DNA of 64,000 nucleotides from Calamus simplicifolius. Taxonomy: Eukaryota > Streptophyta > Magnoliopsida > Arecales > Arecaceae. The notes under the pieces were generated by a model. That model was not told the origin of the DNA. It saw only the letters and a list, made by a program, of their open reading frames with translations, and did no database searches. Within the stretch, counting starts at the first letter, position 1. Every line of letters begins with the position of its first letter. Made by a program: the position numbers and the translations under genes. The stretch spans positions 1,098,550 to 1,162,549 of the forward strand of contig UESW01004080.1 of NCBI GenBank assembly GCA_900491605.1, in the 5' to 3' direction. Of the stretch, positions 10,776-22,200 are shown one piece after another.

Positions 10776-13700
10776 CTACTTGTCTTGCTTGGTGAATGGC
10801 AAATGCTCGGTGCTCCTCTCAAGTGCAGTCCTCCATAGCCTGTACCTTACCCCGAGCTTGTCGTATGACACTGGCGAGTTCCAAATGTTTGCCCCATTGA
10901 TCATCCTATCTTGCTGTCCAACACCAGCCGTAGGTCCTCATTCAGGACCTGTGATCAAGGATATTCATCAGCACATAAAGAGGGTAGCATGGAATTGCTG
11001 GCTGAGAAACCTAGCATAGCTGGCATGGGAAGTTTCCAAAGGAATTGCAATTTCTAGCTGCTAAAGTAAATTGCTACTTTATGATGGTAATATAGAATGG
11101 TTTTCCTCATTGTGTCATAATATTAGTAATTTCAACATACTATATTATAGTAAGAGGGAAAAATACAGTAGTACAAACTCTTCCTAATTTCATTCTTTCA
11201 ATTCTGTATGCATTAAATATGTCTGTCAGTATATGAGATAAAGATACAGCTTTATAAGTTCATAGATATCAAACAGCCTAGTTGTGTACTTTTTCTCCTG
11301 TACTTTTCTTTCTTTACAGTTTGAACAAGTATTTATACAAGAGCCAATAATAAGTAATCATGCAGTTTTGCAATCTACGCTATGAGATATTCCCCTTGAG
11401 TGCAAAAAAATGGTGAGACATGATTTCTGTGGATTCCATATAAGGGAGAATTCTATGGTTGCATTGCAAATGATAGTGTTAGTGTAAATACCTATATCAA
11501 ACAGAATGCCAACAGAGAAGAGGAAGGGAAGGAAAAAAAAAATATTCCTACCAGCACAACAAATTTTTATTCATCTCAATGTTTCAAATATTAAATTTAA
11601 AGTAGAACAACATTTATTTTTGCTGGTCATGTACTCCCATGATTAGAGTTCTCTGCTAGGAATTCAGCCAGGCACAAAATGGCAAACACACAAATGGCAA
11701 CATCTCTCGTAATGATTTGAACTACTAGTGAAATTGAAGAAACCACATTCATGTTTTCTGATGGAAATGAATATTTGGTCAGTATCACAAAATTACCAAT
11801 GTAAGACAAAATAGTTCCAGGTCTATGGTTAACAATATTTACAGATGCTATATCTATTGTTCCTGCTTTGATGTAGTGGAGTTATGACAATATATTAATA
11901 GTAACAAAAAAAAAAAAAAGAGAAGCAAAGTTTTTAGTAAGTTATTTACCTTCTCTGCGAAATATCTCCAAAGGATATCTATGAAAGGGATGTGCTTAAG
12001 CAAGGGGGCAAAATCCAGAGACATTCTGTACAATAATCTTGTTTTCTGTCTAGAAGAGGGCAAGCAAACATGAAGTTGGTGTAAATGTGTGGAGCACTGC
12101 CTAGTATTCTGTCCCGCCAATTTTCCAGGCTTTGAGATCCCAATCGTAGAGAGGACTATGCAGGGAGGTTGGAATTCCATGTCAATCGGGTAGGGATCCC
12201 AGTATCCCTGAAGGCCTGATGCAGGTGTGAGGAACTTCACCAAGCTGGCAAAAAAGGGAAAAATATATATATATTATATTAGCACTATATAAGTGAGCCA
12301 AAGATGGTAAGAGATGTTGTGGTTTATGTTTTTGGAAAGGGATAGAATATATGCATGATGTCCTTCTTTACTTCAGGGTATTAACTAGTATTGTATCAAA
12401 ACAGATGGAATCCATGTCCTCATTTGTAGAGCTATCTCGTTACAAGTGAAGTTTTGTTCCACCAGCTCATGCAAAACAAGATGGTGCATGGATTCTTCTA
12501 TAATATTTGCATGGACTACCATAAGAAACTAATAGGTTTCATTATTTAGTGACAACAGGAAATGTTGCAAATTTTGTTTCCTTAAATTCCAGCCAATGAT
12601 CAGGATTTTCACTGCATCTTCTTGAAACTAGCACAGAGAAAGCGTAGCATGTCTGCACGATGAATATGGAATATTATCCTAAACTAAGGACAGACCTTGG
12701 AACACTCCATCCCTTGGCAAAGGTGGATGTGTGAGTAAAAGGAGCATGAGCAAGATCCAAAAGATTGTCCAGAAGAAGCCCATGCTCCACTGGGAGCTCC
12801 ATAACAATCTGTTCACATGTAAACAAGGTAAGAATTGCACCTGATATAAGCACAACATGTATATTCAAAACGAAAAAAGATATAATTGCAACTGATTTCT
12901 TCTAGAATCAATACTATGTGAAAGTTTATGTCATGTTTATTTATGGAATTTGTTATACAACTCTGCTGATGAAATATCTCAACTCAACTCATCTAAGTAT
13001 TCCATATTTTATGGTTTGACAATTTGGCAGGATCGATAATGCATTGTTTTACCTCTGCATGAATTGTAAATCCTGGAGGAGGTTGCAAAGAAGGAAGAGT
13101 TTCCATGGGGGGTGAATCACCAGGCCAGATCCAGACCATCCCCTCATGCTCAAAGCATGGCAAAGATTGGATTCTTGCATCTAGCATCCGTGTAGATGGC
13201 ATTTTCTCACATCTTCCATCAGTTGAATATTCCCACCCTGAAATTATTCCATCCCTGATTATGACTTGCACAAACTTTCTGACCCTTTTAGGCATAAAAA
13301 CAATAGAAAAGGTTCCTACATGAAATCTAAAAGTAACTGCTGCAAGTGGAGGCATGATTTTTTTTTTTTTGTTTTTCATTGAAAGAAAATGCATGGTTGT
13401 CCCTTAATATGATATCAGGCACCATAACTTCTGTTTGTTGTCATGTTTCTTTACCAGCTTGTAAACAGTTGGAGAAATGAAATGTGTTACCAGATCAATA
13501 GTATTGCAATGCAGTTCTGTATAGCGGCATTGAGCTTGAAATGAATCACAACATAACCATTATGTTTGTGTTGCAATCACTATGCCTTAGCTATATTTAA
13601 ACTTTCCACCATAAGTACATGCAACAAATGCATTATAACAGATTCAAGATAAAGAATGAAATAATAACCCTGATGGCTGAAGCATTTGGCCATACAGTAA

Positions 13701-16436
13701 GACTAGTGCTAGAGGATGTGTGGGTGGGTGTGGGTGTGGGTGGGTGTGGGTGTGTGTGCTTTAAGAAATAGGTTGGTGTGTAGGAAATATATGGGCATGA
13801 AATGGTTGCCTGATTGGCAAACCTTTTTAAGGTTGAGAGTCATATAACCAGAAGAGAGAAAGTAAATGCTGAAGTGGTAATACTTGGTCAAACGCACCAA
13901 AAATTTATCAGACAAGTGTCCACACATTTAAAGTCATCACAAGGAATTATGATAATGGCCAAAGAGGAAACCAATCCAATTTAGCAAAAAATAGATACAA
14001 CAACATGCAGAGAATTTTAAATCTATGAAAATTCATGTGTTGGAGGCAAAACATGCAAAGATCATATCGAAACATGTTCAATGAGGATGAGAGATGCAAT
14101 AATTATATTGAGAACTCATTGGATCTACTATAAATAATACATACCATGGTAAGGGCATCGAATCCTGCCCTCATTCACAGATCCAAGGTGAAGGGGGCAA
14201 GCTCTATGAGCGCATGTATTCTGCACACAACCTGGCTTCCCATCTTTGCCCCGAAATATTACCCACGGCTCTTCAAAATAATCCATAGGAATCTAGAATG
14301 ACAAAAATAGATATTAAAACTTTACAAATTCAAAGTACCATATCAGATTCATCCTTTTACCTTATGAGATAGAAGAAGGGCTTACTTACCAGGTATCATC
14401 CTTTAGATCACTAGAAAAAGCAACTGGGTACCAAAAATTTTTCAAGTTGGGGTGATATGGCTGCACTGGACCAGACACATTCAGCCTTCTTCGGTGTGAC
14501 TTGACTTTGATGGGATCTGTAGATGTTGATGAAGTACTTGGAATGAGTGATGTTCTGTCAGCAGTGGATTCACTTGAGGTTCTCTCTGGTAGGAGTTTGT
14601 CATTCACCAGTGCTTCCATGTATGCCAGGTTGTCCAAGGTAGCGGCTACTCTTGCTTCTGATAAATGAACCTGAACAAGTTTTTAGGGAAGGATCATGTT
14701 GGTTTTCTATAAAATGAAAATTATTTACAGGCGGGCAAGGATCTTGAATTGGAATCTTTTATCTAAAATGCATCCAGACCTCTCTATGGGCCTCTGCCAG
14801 TTCTTCTTGCAACTCAGCAAGCTCTTTCTTCATTGTTCCAATCGACTTGAATTCACGTGCTAAAGGGTTGAGAACTTCTACCACCTGTGTTCAGAAAAAA
14901 GTCATACCTCAGAAATTGGATGCAATTTGACTTTGGGCATGTTCACTAGGCTAAAATATCATATTTCATTCTCACTCTTGCGCTTTTGAAAAATCGAATT
15001 TAGTTTGAACAAAAGTTTGCCAGTGTTTTGGATATTCAAATAATTGTCTGAAATATTAAATGAGAACTTTCTATTCTAAGTGGAATCTCTTTGTCCTCTG
15101 GTGGCCTCCTTTATTGACAATCAGAAATCTACAATATAATTGCAAAATTACAAAATTTGTGGATCACAGAAAGAAAACATAATCTTGGAAGGAAAAGCCT
15201 CCTAATGTGGTCTTAAATTATATTCTGAAATGATGCTAAAAACCAAAAAATGTTAACTAATTCATGAGAAATGCCTCTTATCCATCCAATAGCAAATCTG
15301 AGGATTTCAATCAGGAAGTGCTTGATCTTTATGCAGAAAGGTGTCCATAGCATGCCTACAAGTTCTAGATCTATTACTTAGCATTTAACATGGATTGTTC
15401 TCGTACAGGACTAATTCAGCCTAATTTATTAGTTGCCTCGCTATAAGCTCTTCCTAAACTTAAAGATAGCATGACACACACACACACACCAAAAATTGAA
15501 AAAAGAACAGAAGAACACAACATGGACCCAAGAGATCCACTTTATCAACCAAACAGTCTCCACCATGAGTTTCATTAACACAATGTAAAAATAGGTTGCA
15601 TGAATTCCTATAACAGAAAGTAGAAGCAGTTCTTCTTATCAAGATAGTGGCATGATATGAAATACCTTGGCATGAAGAAGCATGATGGTTAACAGGTCTT
15701 GACGAGCCCTCCAGTCGCAGTATTGAATGTCCATTCTGGCCACCTCCAAAGCTTGGTTCACATCCAAGTACTTCCCATTAGATGGCAGCACCCTTGGTCC
15801 AGGGTCTTCAACATCAAATATTGCCCCCCAAGTATTCTTCTTCATCAACCCACCTCTCCCTTCTTCTCCAAACACAGCCAACACCCTGAATCCATCTCTA
15901 CCACCAAAATTCTGCGAGTAATAGAAAGTTACGTCCGAGCATCAAAAGAAAAATGCTCAGCTTTTCCAATATGATTTCAAATTTGACTTCTTTTTCTTTT
16001 TGTTAGAATGTTCCACAAAATAAGATCATGACTGCAGCTTACTGGTTGAGATAATCAAATAAGTCTTCATTCTTGAATTTTCTCAAAAAGGAATCAAATG
16101 CAACAAACTAGTTTAGGTACATTTTCAAGTCAATTAGGCAGATGATTTTGAGAAACTTTTGCTCATGAATAGGGCAAGAGAGCCGGTAAACATCTTGTTA
16201 ACAATCACCATATCTGGCTAAAACTAACTATATCTACTTCCAAGTCGCTATAACATGAACAAAACTAGATTTCAATCTAAAAATTTTTAAAACAGGATTT
16301 TTTTGGGGTCAGAAACTAATTTCTCAAAGGTCTCCTTATGGATCGGAGGATAAAAACTCACCTTTTTCGAGTAGAAATTGGAAGAAGGCCGGAAGAGCGA
16401 GGTGGGGAGCAGAGACAGCGCAGCCGCCGTGGTCAT
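10776..16436 (-). CDS. CAO: Chlorophyllide a oxygenase; reading frame broken twice
   Basis: A plastid Rieske oxygenase converting chlorophyllide a to chlorophyllide b. Nine exons on the minus strand: 16436-16362, 15911-15666, 14884-14780, 14670-14390, 14292-14145, 13237-13053, 12808-12696, 12244-11950, 10948-10776. The product is 540 aa if two missing bases are allowed for, the normal size. Visible features: Ser/Thr-rich N-terminus (MTTAAALSLLPTS) fitting a transit peptide; A domain with QDLLTIMLLH (about 96-105), the chlorophyll-b-responsive degron; Rieske ligands Cys263, His265, Cys282, His285; and mononuclear iron motif D361-x3-D365-x2-H368-x4-H373. The C-terminus (VSYDKLGVRYRLWR) is conserved. 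Breaks: one base is lacking at the exon 4 end (14390-14392, where Met-Ile is expected over the junction) and one in exon 9 (10918-10919, before QQDRM). Other junctions hold frame. Confidence 0.93.
13717..13759. repeat. (GTGGGTGTGGGT)n low-complexity repeat
   Basis: A 43-bp run of GTGGG/TGTGGG units in the intron between CAO exons 5 and 6. G-rich on the plus strand, C-rich on the CAO transcript strand. Confidence 0.9.
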
Positions 16437-16507
16437 GGAGGGGATCAAAATCAAATCGCGGAGAGAGAAAAATACGGCGAGCTTGGATCGAAAATTCTTG
16501 TCGGGAA

Positions 16508-16515
16508 TTTATATA
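16508..16515 (-). promoter_or_regulatory. Putative CAO TATA box
   Basis: The minus strand reads TATATAAA 72 bp upstream of the CAO start codon (16436). This fits a TATA box with a transcription start around 16480 and a leader of roughly 45 nt. Position and sequence only. Confidence 0.5.
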
Positions 16516-16588
16516 TCGTGGTGTCGGATGGAATTGCCGATTAGAGGCGAGGGTTGCCCGCGATCTCCCGTGGCCTCCCCCGGCCTGA

Positions 16589-16625
16589 CACGTGTGCGAC
16601 CGTGGAAGGCTCGACGGCTCACGTG
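16589..16625 (-). promoter_or_regulatory. Two G-boxes (CACGTG) upstream of CAO
   Basis: Palindromic CACGTG cores at 16589-16594 and 16620-16625, about 155-190 bp upstream of the CAO ATG and just upstream of the likely TATA box. G-boxes are bound by bZIP and bHLH (including PIF) factors and are common in light-regulated photosynthesis genes. Function here is inferred. Confidence 0.55.
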
Positions 16626-16743
16626 GCGCTCCAGGTTCGACACGCTCCCGTAGACCCCACCTTGGGAGCTCCATTATCTTGCCACGCGGACCTCTACATC
16701 TTGCCACCTCGGTATCGTTCGGTGAGGGACCACCTTGATTGCG

Positions 16744-17610
16744 GGTCAGTCTATTTGGCCCGCACATTTTGCTAAGGAGCCCCCCACCCCCCATTTAGTT
16801 TTTTTTTTTTTTTACTAAGCAGCCCCCTAAAAATTACTCACTAATCCATCTAAATTTAAGAAATACCTAAACTACCATTCCCTCCTCCCGCCTCCCTCAC
16901 ATGAATCACCCGTTGTTTATTTTTTTTTTTCTCGATTTTCCCCCTCCAAATGGCCTCCCGTCAATCCCTCCCTTGCCCCTCCCCTCGCCTCCCTCACTCG
17001 ATCATTCGTCATCCTTTTTTTTTTTTTGTTCATGCATTATTTGATCCTGTATGGCTAAACAACTAAACTCTGTTCGGTCCAACAGGGCCAAACAACATTA
17101 ATATGTTCGTCCTAATGGATCGATAACTTTCTTCTGTTTGGCCCATAAGGCCGAACAGCAATCTTCTATATATTATAATTATAGAAGATTGTTGTTCGGC
17201 ATGATGGGTCGAACAGAAGAAAGTTGTTCGGTTCATCAGGGCTGAACATGTTAACGTTGTTTGGCCCTTGTGAAATCGAACAGAGTTTAGTTGTTCGGCC
17301 ATACATGGCCGAACAACGCACGAACAAAAAAAAAATGGATGGTGATGATCTGAGTGAAGAAGGCAGGGGAGGGGCAGGGAAGGGGTTGGCGCTGGGCTGT
17401 TTGGAGGGGGAGGGAACAAAAAAAAAAGACGATGAATGAGGCTGGTGCAGGGCTATTTGGAGGGGTAGGGAACGGAGGAAAAAAAAAAAAAAATTGATCG
17501 AGGAGGAAGGGGGGTTATTTTGGTCCAAATTTTTTAAAGGTAAATATATCTTTTTTTTTAGCTGCGTTGGGGGCTCTTTAGGAAAACGCGCGGGCCAAAT
17601 AGACTGACCC
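16744..17610. mobile_element. Mutator-type fold-back (non-autonomous MULE) element in the CAO upstream region
   Basis: An 867-bp element with perfect terminal inverted repeats of about 20 bp starting GGGTCAGTCTATTTGG, and AGCCCCC matching further in on both sides. A perfect 9-bp target-site duplication, CTTGATTGC, lies at 16735-16743 and 17611-17619; 9 bp is the Mutator hallmark. The inner part is largely palindromic around about 17175, with repeated GTTCGGCC/GGCCGAAC blocks (17050-17315) and poly-T/poly-A arms. No transposase is present. Confidence 0.88.
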
Positions 17611-17897
17611 CTTGATTGCCAATCAGAACTGTCCGTTTAACTTGACGAGCGACGACGAACACCTCAGGTCCTCATCCTTCAATCTATTTGTCAAGAAATC
17701 CAGAAATTTCTTCTTCTTCTTTTTTTTACTTTTTTTTTTTTTGCAGGCTTAAAAAGAATATTCTAAGGGAATCAGCGGATATAACTCTATTTTTAAAGAA
17801 AAAAATAAAATAAAACGGTTTGCATGAATCTATTTGTGAAGAAATACAGAAGAAAAAAAAATTTGACACGCTTAAAAAGAATATTCTATATTAAAAA

Positions 17898-17967
17898 GGT
17901 CCCACCGGGATTCGAACCCAGGTCGCCAGATTCAAGTCTGGAGTGCTAACCACTACACCATGGAACC
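17898..17967 (-). tRNA. tRNA-Gln (TTG), anticodon loop one base short
   Basis: The minus strand folds as a nuclear tRNA-Gln: acceptor GGTTCCA with TGGGACC, D arm with GTGTAGTGGTTAGCAC, anticodon stem CCAGA/TCTGG, T arm GGGTTCGAATCCC. The loop reads CTTGAA (6 nt) where plant tRNA-Gln(UUG) has CTTTGAA (7 nt), so one T is lacking at 17934-17935 on the plus strand (AA for AAA). Identity is clear from the rest. The short loop means either a sequence error or a defective gene. Box A and B sequences are intact, no intron. Confidence 0.85.
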
Positions 17968-19206
17968 GGGACATTTATGTTTTTCTTTCTGTACCTAACC
18001 ATGACAGAAGAATATAATGATTTTTTTTTTTCCACCAAAGGATTTTAAGAGATGAAGCTTCATCAAAATTTGGTAAATTATTGGAATAATTGAATTAAAT
18101 TTCTTCATTATTTTTATGTGAAGATTATTTTATAAGACCTATCTTTTTCTTTTTTTTTTTTGATATGTTTTAATAAAGGTTCAACCTATATTTGGTCAAC
18201 AAATAGAAGTTCATTACGAAAGAAGTATTTAAGGCCAAAATGTCCCTAAGTTTATAATCCAGTTTGCAATCAAAATAATTTCACTAGGATAATTAGAGTA
18301 AGGATGCATAAATTTATTTAAAATTTTCAATTGCATTTTTATATAATTTTTGAAATTAATTATATTAATTTATGAAATTTATTCAATCAAAATATTTTTA
18401 ACAACCATGGTAGGCCATCCTATGACAGACATAAAAAGATGTTGAAATGATGGCAATGATAAAAATAAAATATGATAATGGTGGTAAAAGAATCCACATG
18501 AGAAGTGAAAAATGATGAAAACTTTTTACTTTATTTTTTTTATCCTTTATCAACCTCAGTGCTACATATGTGCTATCTCAGTATTTTCTATCAAGCCATC
18601 CCTGATAATTGTAAAATAATAATAATAATTAAACAAAATTTATTAATTAATATATTTAATTAATAAAAATATAAAACTCAAATAAAAAATCTCCAATAAT
18701 TTAATCTATTCCAGATGTAATTACCTTTCCCCCCTCTAAACGTAAGCCATCGATTTATTGTCAGATAGAATGCTATCATAGAGTCTTAACACGAAGGCTT
18801 ATATAAATGCTGGATCGATTAGGTGCAGAGAGCGAAGGCTAAAAAGTTTCTACAAACAAGCAACAAGAGAAATGAAAGTTCAGCTGGGGCAGCCAAAAAC
18901 TTTGACCCTTCTTTACATAATGTCACAACTCTCAACGAAATGAAGAAATGGACAAAACCTCCAATCTTCGTTCTCTATCTGCTGACTAACTTATGATTCC
19001 AATATTGCAAAAGAAATTATACAGCTAACCATCAACCACCAAAATTTTAAATAGGCAAGAAAGAAAGAAAGAAACGTAAAGCACCAGTAATCTAACATAA
19101 CCCTTCTTTTCAATGTACATTTGTAATACAGCAAGCACCAAAACCATTTAAAAACTTTTAGCTTTTCTATAATCTACTAGTTTTCTACGTGGCTGCTGCT
19201 CCTACT
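17968..19206. other. AT-rich spacer downstream of the FPP gene
   Basis: No gene recognised. Poly-T/A runs, AATAAT repeats near 18618-18632, and the probable 3' untranslated region of the minus-strand gene ending at 19207. Confidence 0.5.
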
Positions 19207-22200
19207 TCAAGACAACATGCTCATAAACCCAGAAAGAGTCGAGGATGAGGATGAGAGCGAAGATGGAGACCCCCTCTCTTTGCCACTGGGGAGATTATTG
19301 CTGCATATCTTCTCTGAAGAACTGCTAGAATGTAATACAAGATCTGGCAAGCCTCCATTAAGTTCTAGCCTCTCAGCTTCCAGCATGAAATCATCGAAAG
19401 CTGTCAGTGATTGCAACTGCTGGCCAAGAGAGGCAATTGTTTTCTGGCACTCTGCTAGCTTCCCAGCAGCCACGGCAAGCTCTTTCTCCTGTGATAAAGA
19501 TGATCATAAAAATGAGCAGTCGTGAAACATTCAAGGATGGAAGGCATTAATTGATGTATTACGGGTCACTTTCAATCCTTGTTTAAATATAAACAAATGG
19601 AATGGCATTCGAAAAAAAAAAAAAAAAGGTCTGTAGAAAATTCTAGTTTGCTTTTTGTCATAAAAGTCCTACACCATGCACTGCTAATGTCCGTTGGCCA
19701 CAAATCATTGAACTAAGAGAGCCAAAGTGCATCAGATTAGTTATAATAGCAACGACACAGAAGCTACTTAAGAGCCAAAGGTGCATTAGAATAGTAAATA
19801 ATAGCATAAAAACTACTTGAAGATATCAATCAAAATTACCAGTGAAAAGAACATTCGGGTTTCACCTTTTTAATTTTCAAGTCTTCATTTGAGATTGTAA
19901 TTTGCCAGAGCTCAGCTTCTCGCTTCATCCTTGATATCTCACTCTCCAATTTCTGATACTTGGCTGCATATTCTGTAGTTAATGCCTTTTCCTTGCTAAC
20001 CTGTATTTCCAAAGAACCCATCTTATCATGCTGCTTTCCTATTTCAAAATGTGACATCTCAAGCTGGAATTCTAATGCCTTTCTTGCTGCCTCCACATCC
20101 TCTATTTTAGTTGCAAATTCTGCAGATTTTGTCCCCTCCACCTTAGCTTCCAGTTCTAAGGAACCCACTTTCTCGCGTAGCTTACTGACTTCCAAATGTG
20201 CAGACTCAAGCTCAGACTCCAAGGCCTTTTTCGCAGCCTCTAGAGCCTGTACATTAGCTGCAAATTCTGCAGACAATGCCCTCTCCTTCTCCACCTTGCT
20301 TTCTAATGGATCCACCATTTCACGCAGACTACGAACTTCCAGATAAGCTGACTCAAGCTGGGACTCCGATAGATTTTTAGCAGCCTCAGCAGCATCTACC
20401 CTAGATTTAAGTTCTGCAGATAGTGCCTTCTCAACCTCAATGTCTCCCTCTAACAAACACACCTTTTCATATAGCTTTCTGACTTCAAGTTCTGCAAATT
20501 CTAGCTGGGACTCCAGTTCTTTCCTCTTTGCCTCCACAGCTACCACGTCTACTGTGGCCACTTGTTTGGATTCATTGGCCAATTCTAACTGCCTCTGCAG
20601 CTCAAGTAACTTATCCTCAGCAACTCTGAGCTGATCGCAAGAAGCCTTAAGCTGATTTCGTGAATCAACTAAAGCCATCTCCAATTCCGCTTTCTCACTT
20701 TCCATTTTTGTGACCTTCTCTTCCAATTCAGCCAACCGCTGATGCAAGGCCTCGATTTTCAGTGGGCTATCTCTCATAGCAACTCGGTCAGAATCAGCTT
20801 CAAGTTCAAAGCTAGAACTTCCATGATCAGCCTCAGGCAAAGCAACGAGTCTCTCCATCTCAAGGAAATCATCCATTAGGTTAATCTCTAGAGACGCAAT
20901 GAGGTTTCTTTCATTGGCCTTGTCACTCTTGAACTGATCAAGTTCAGCAATTAAAGCTGATGCCCATGAATCTGAGCAGCCTGACTCATTTTCCATACCA
21001 AGCAACCGTTCCCCACTATCTGATTGGCTATCCGTAACAGATTCCAAACAAATTGAATTTGCAGTAGGCTTGTGGTCATTAACTGGTAATGATTTATGTG
21101 CTCGAGACCGTAACCTGCGGCATTCAGCTTCAAGTCTAGCAACCTTTTTTATGCTCTCTAAATGTTGCTTACTGGCTGTCTCTGCTGCTTGATTACTCAG
21201 CTCCCTTTCCAGCATCAGCATCTGGAAACTCTTATACTGAGAGGATAGTTCAACCTTGAGAGCTGCATTTTCTTTCTCAACAGCTTCAAGTTTTGCTTGA
21301 AGACCAAGATCAATTGCAGCAGCAGCTTCAGATTTTGCAGTTTGCAGCTGCACATTGAGTTCAACAAACTGCTTCTCAAGCTCAAGCTTCTCAGATTCCC
21401 ACACATGGATCTTCTTAATGACAGCATCATGAATTTTCTCCTCTTGCTCCTCTCTTTCTTGGCGAAGCTGCCTGACGCATTCCTTGAGAGCACCGTCAAG
21501 ATGACCAATTCTATCTTCAAGAGCAGAGTTTTTCTGGTTTGCAGCTTCAAGTTGCTGCTTCAAAGCTGAAACTTCAAATTCTGCCTGTTCCCAGCCTACC
21601 AAAATAAAAAGTTTGAACATTCATAAACAATAAAATAAAAATAATTATGCAATTCTAGTAAAACAAAACAAAAAAGAAAAGAAAAGCTTGCATATTTTCA
21701 CTAGATTACAACTCATTAACTGACAGACTCTAACTATGGAAACTAGAGTAGAATAAGCGAACCATGACCAGGATTCTGGGGTTGAACAGATTCAAATGCA
21801 TCATCAAGTTCTTCATACAGTTCATTTAGATCATATCAGCTGTAAACCAGCTAGCAGAGTTTAGCTTTAGCAAGTATTCATTAACAATACTTAGTAATAT
21901 TTTTGCTGCACTTTGTTAGTAAAATTTTCTCTGCACTTTGTTGATAACTAATGGATAAATATTAAAATTAACATTATTAGAATAACAACCAATTGCATCC
22001 AACCATGTGTTATTGTCTGCACAGAGAAAGTACATATACCTGCAAACACACACACACACACACACACACAGATAGAGAATTGCAACTGTTGAATAAGGCA
22101 AAAAAAATTGTGTTTTTTTTGAGTAAAAATCAGAATTGTTTGTTATATATGTTGTATGCACATCTGTTGAGACTTGTGTGTGTGTGAGAGAGAAAGAGAG

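Noticed and set aside
16336..16794. 152-aa minus-strand frame over the CAO start
   Set aside because: It is in a different frame from CAO exon 1, spans its promoter and the Mutator element end, and has no conserved pattern.
19217..20634. Plus-strand open frames across 19217-20634
   Set aside because: Shadows of the minus-strand coiled-coil FPP exons; Ser/Ala/Phe-rich composition as expected from the complement.
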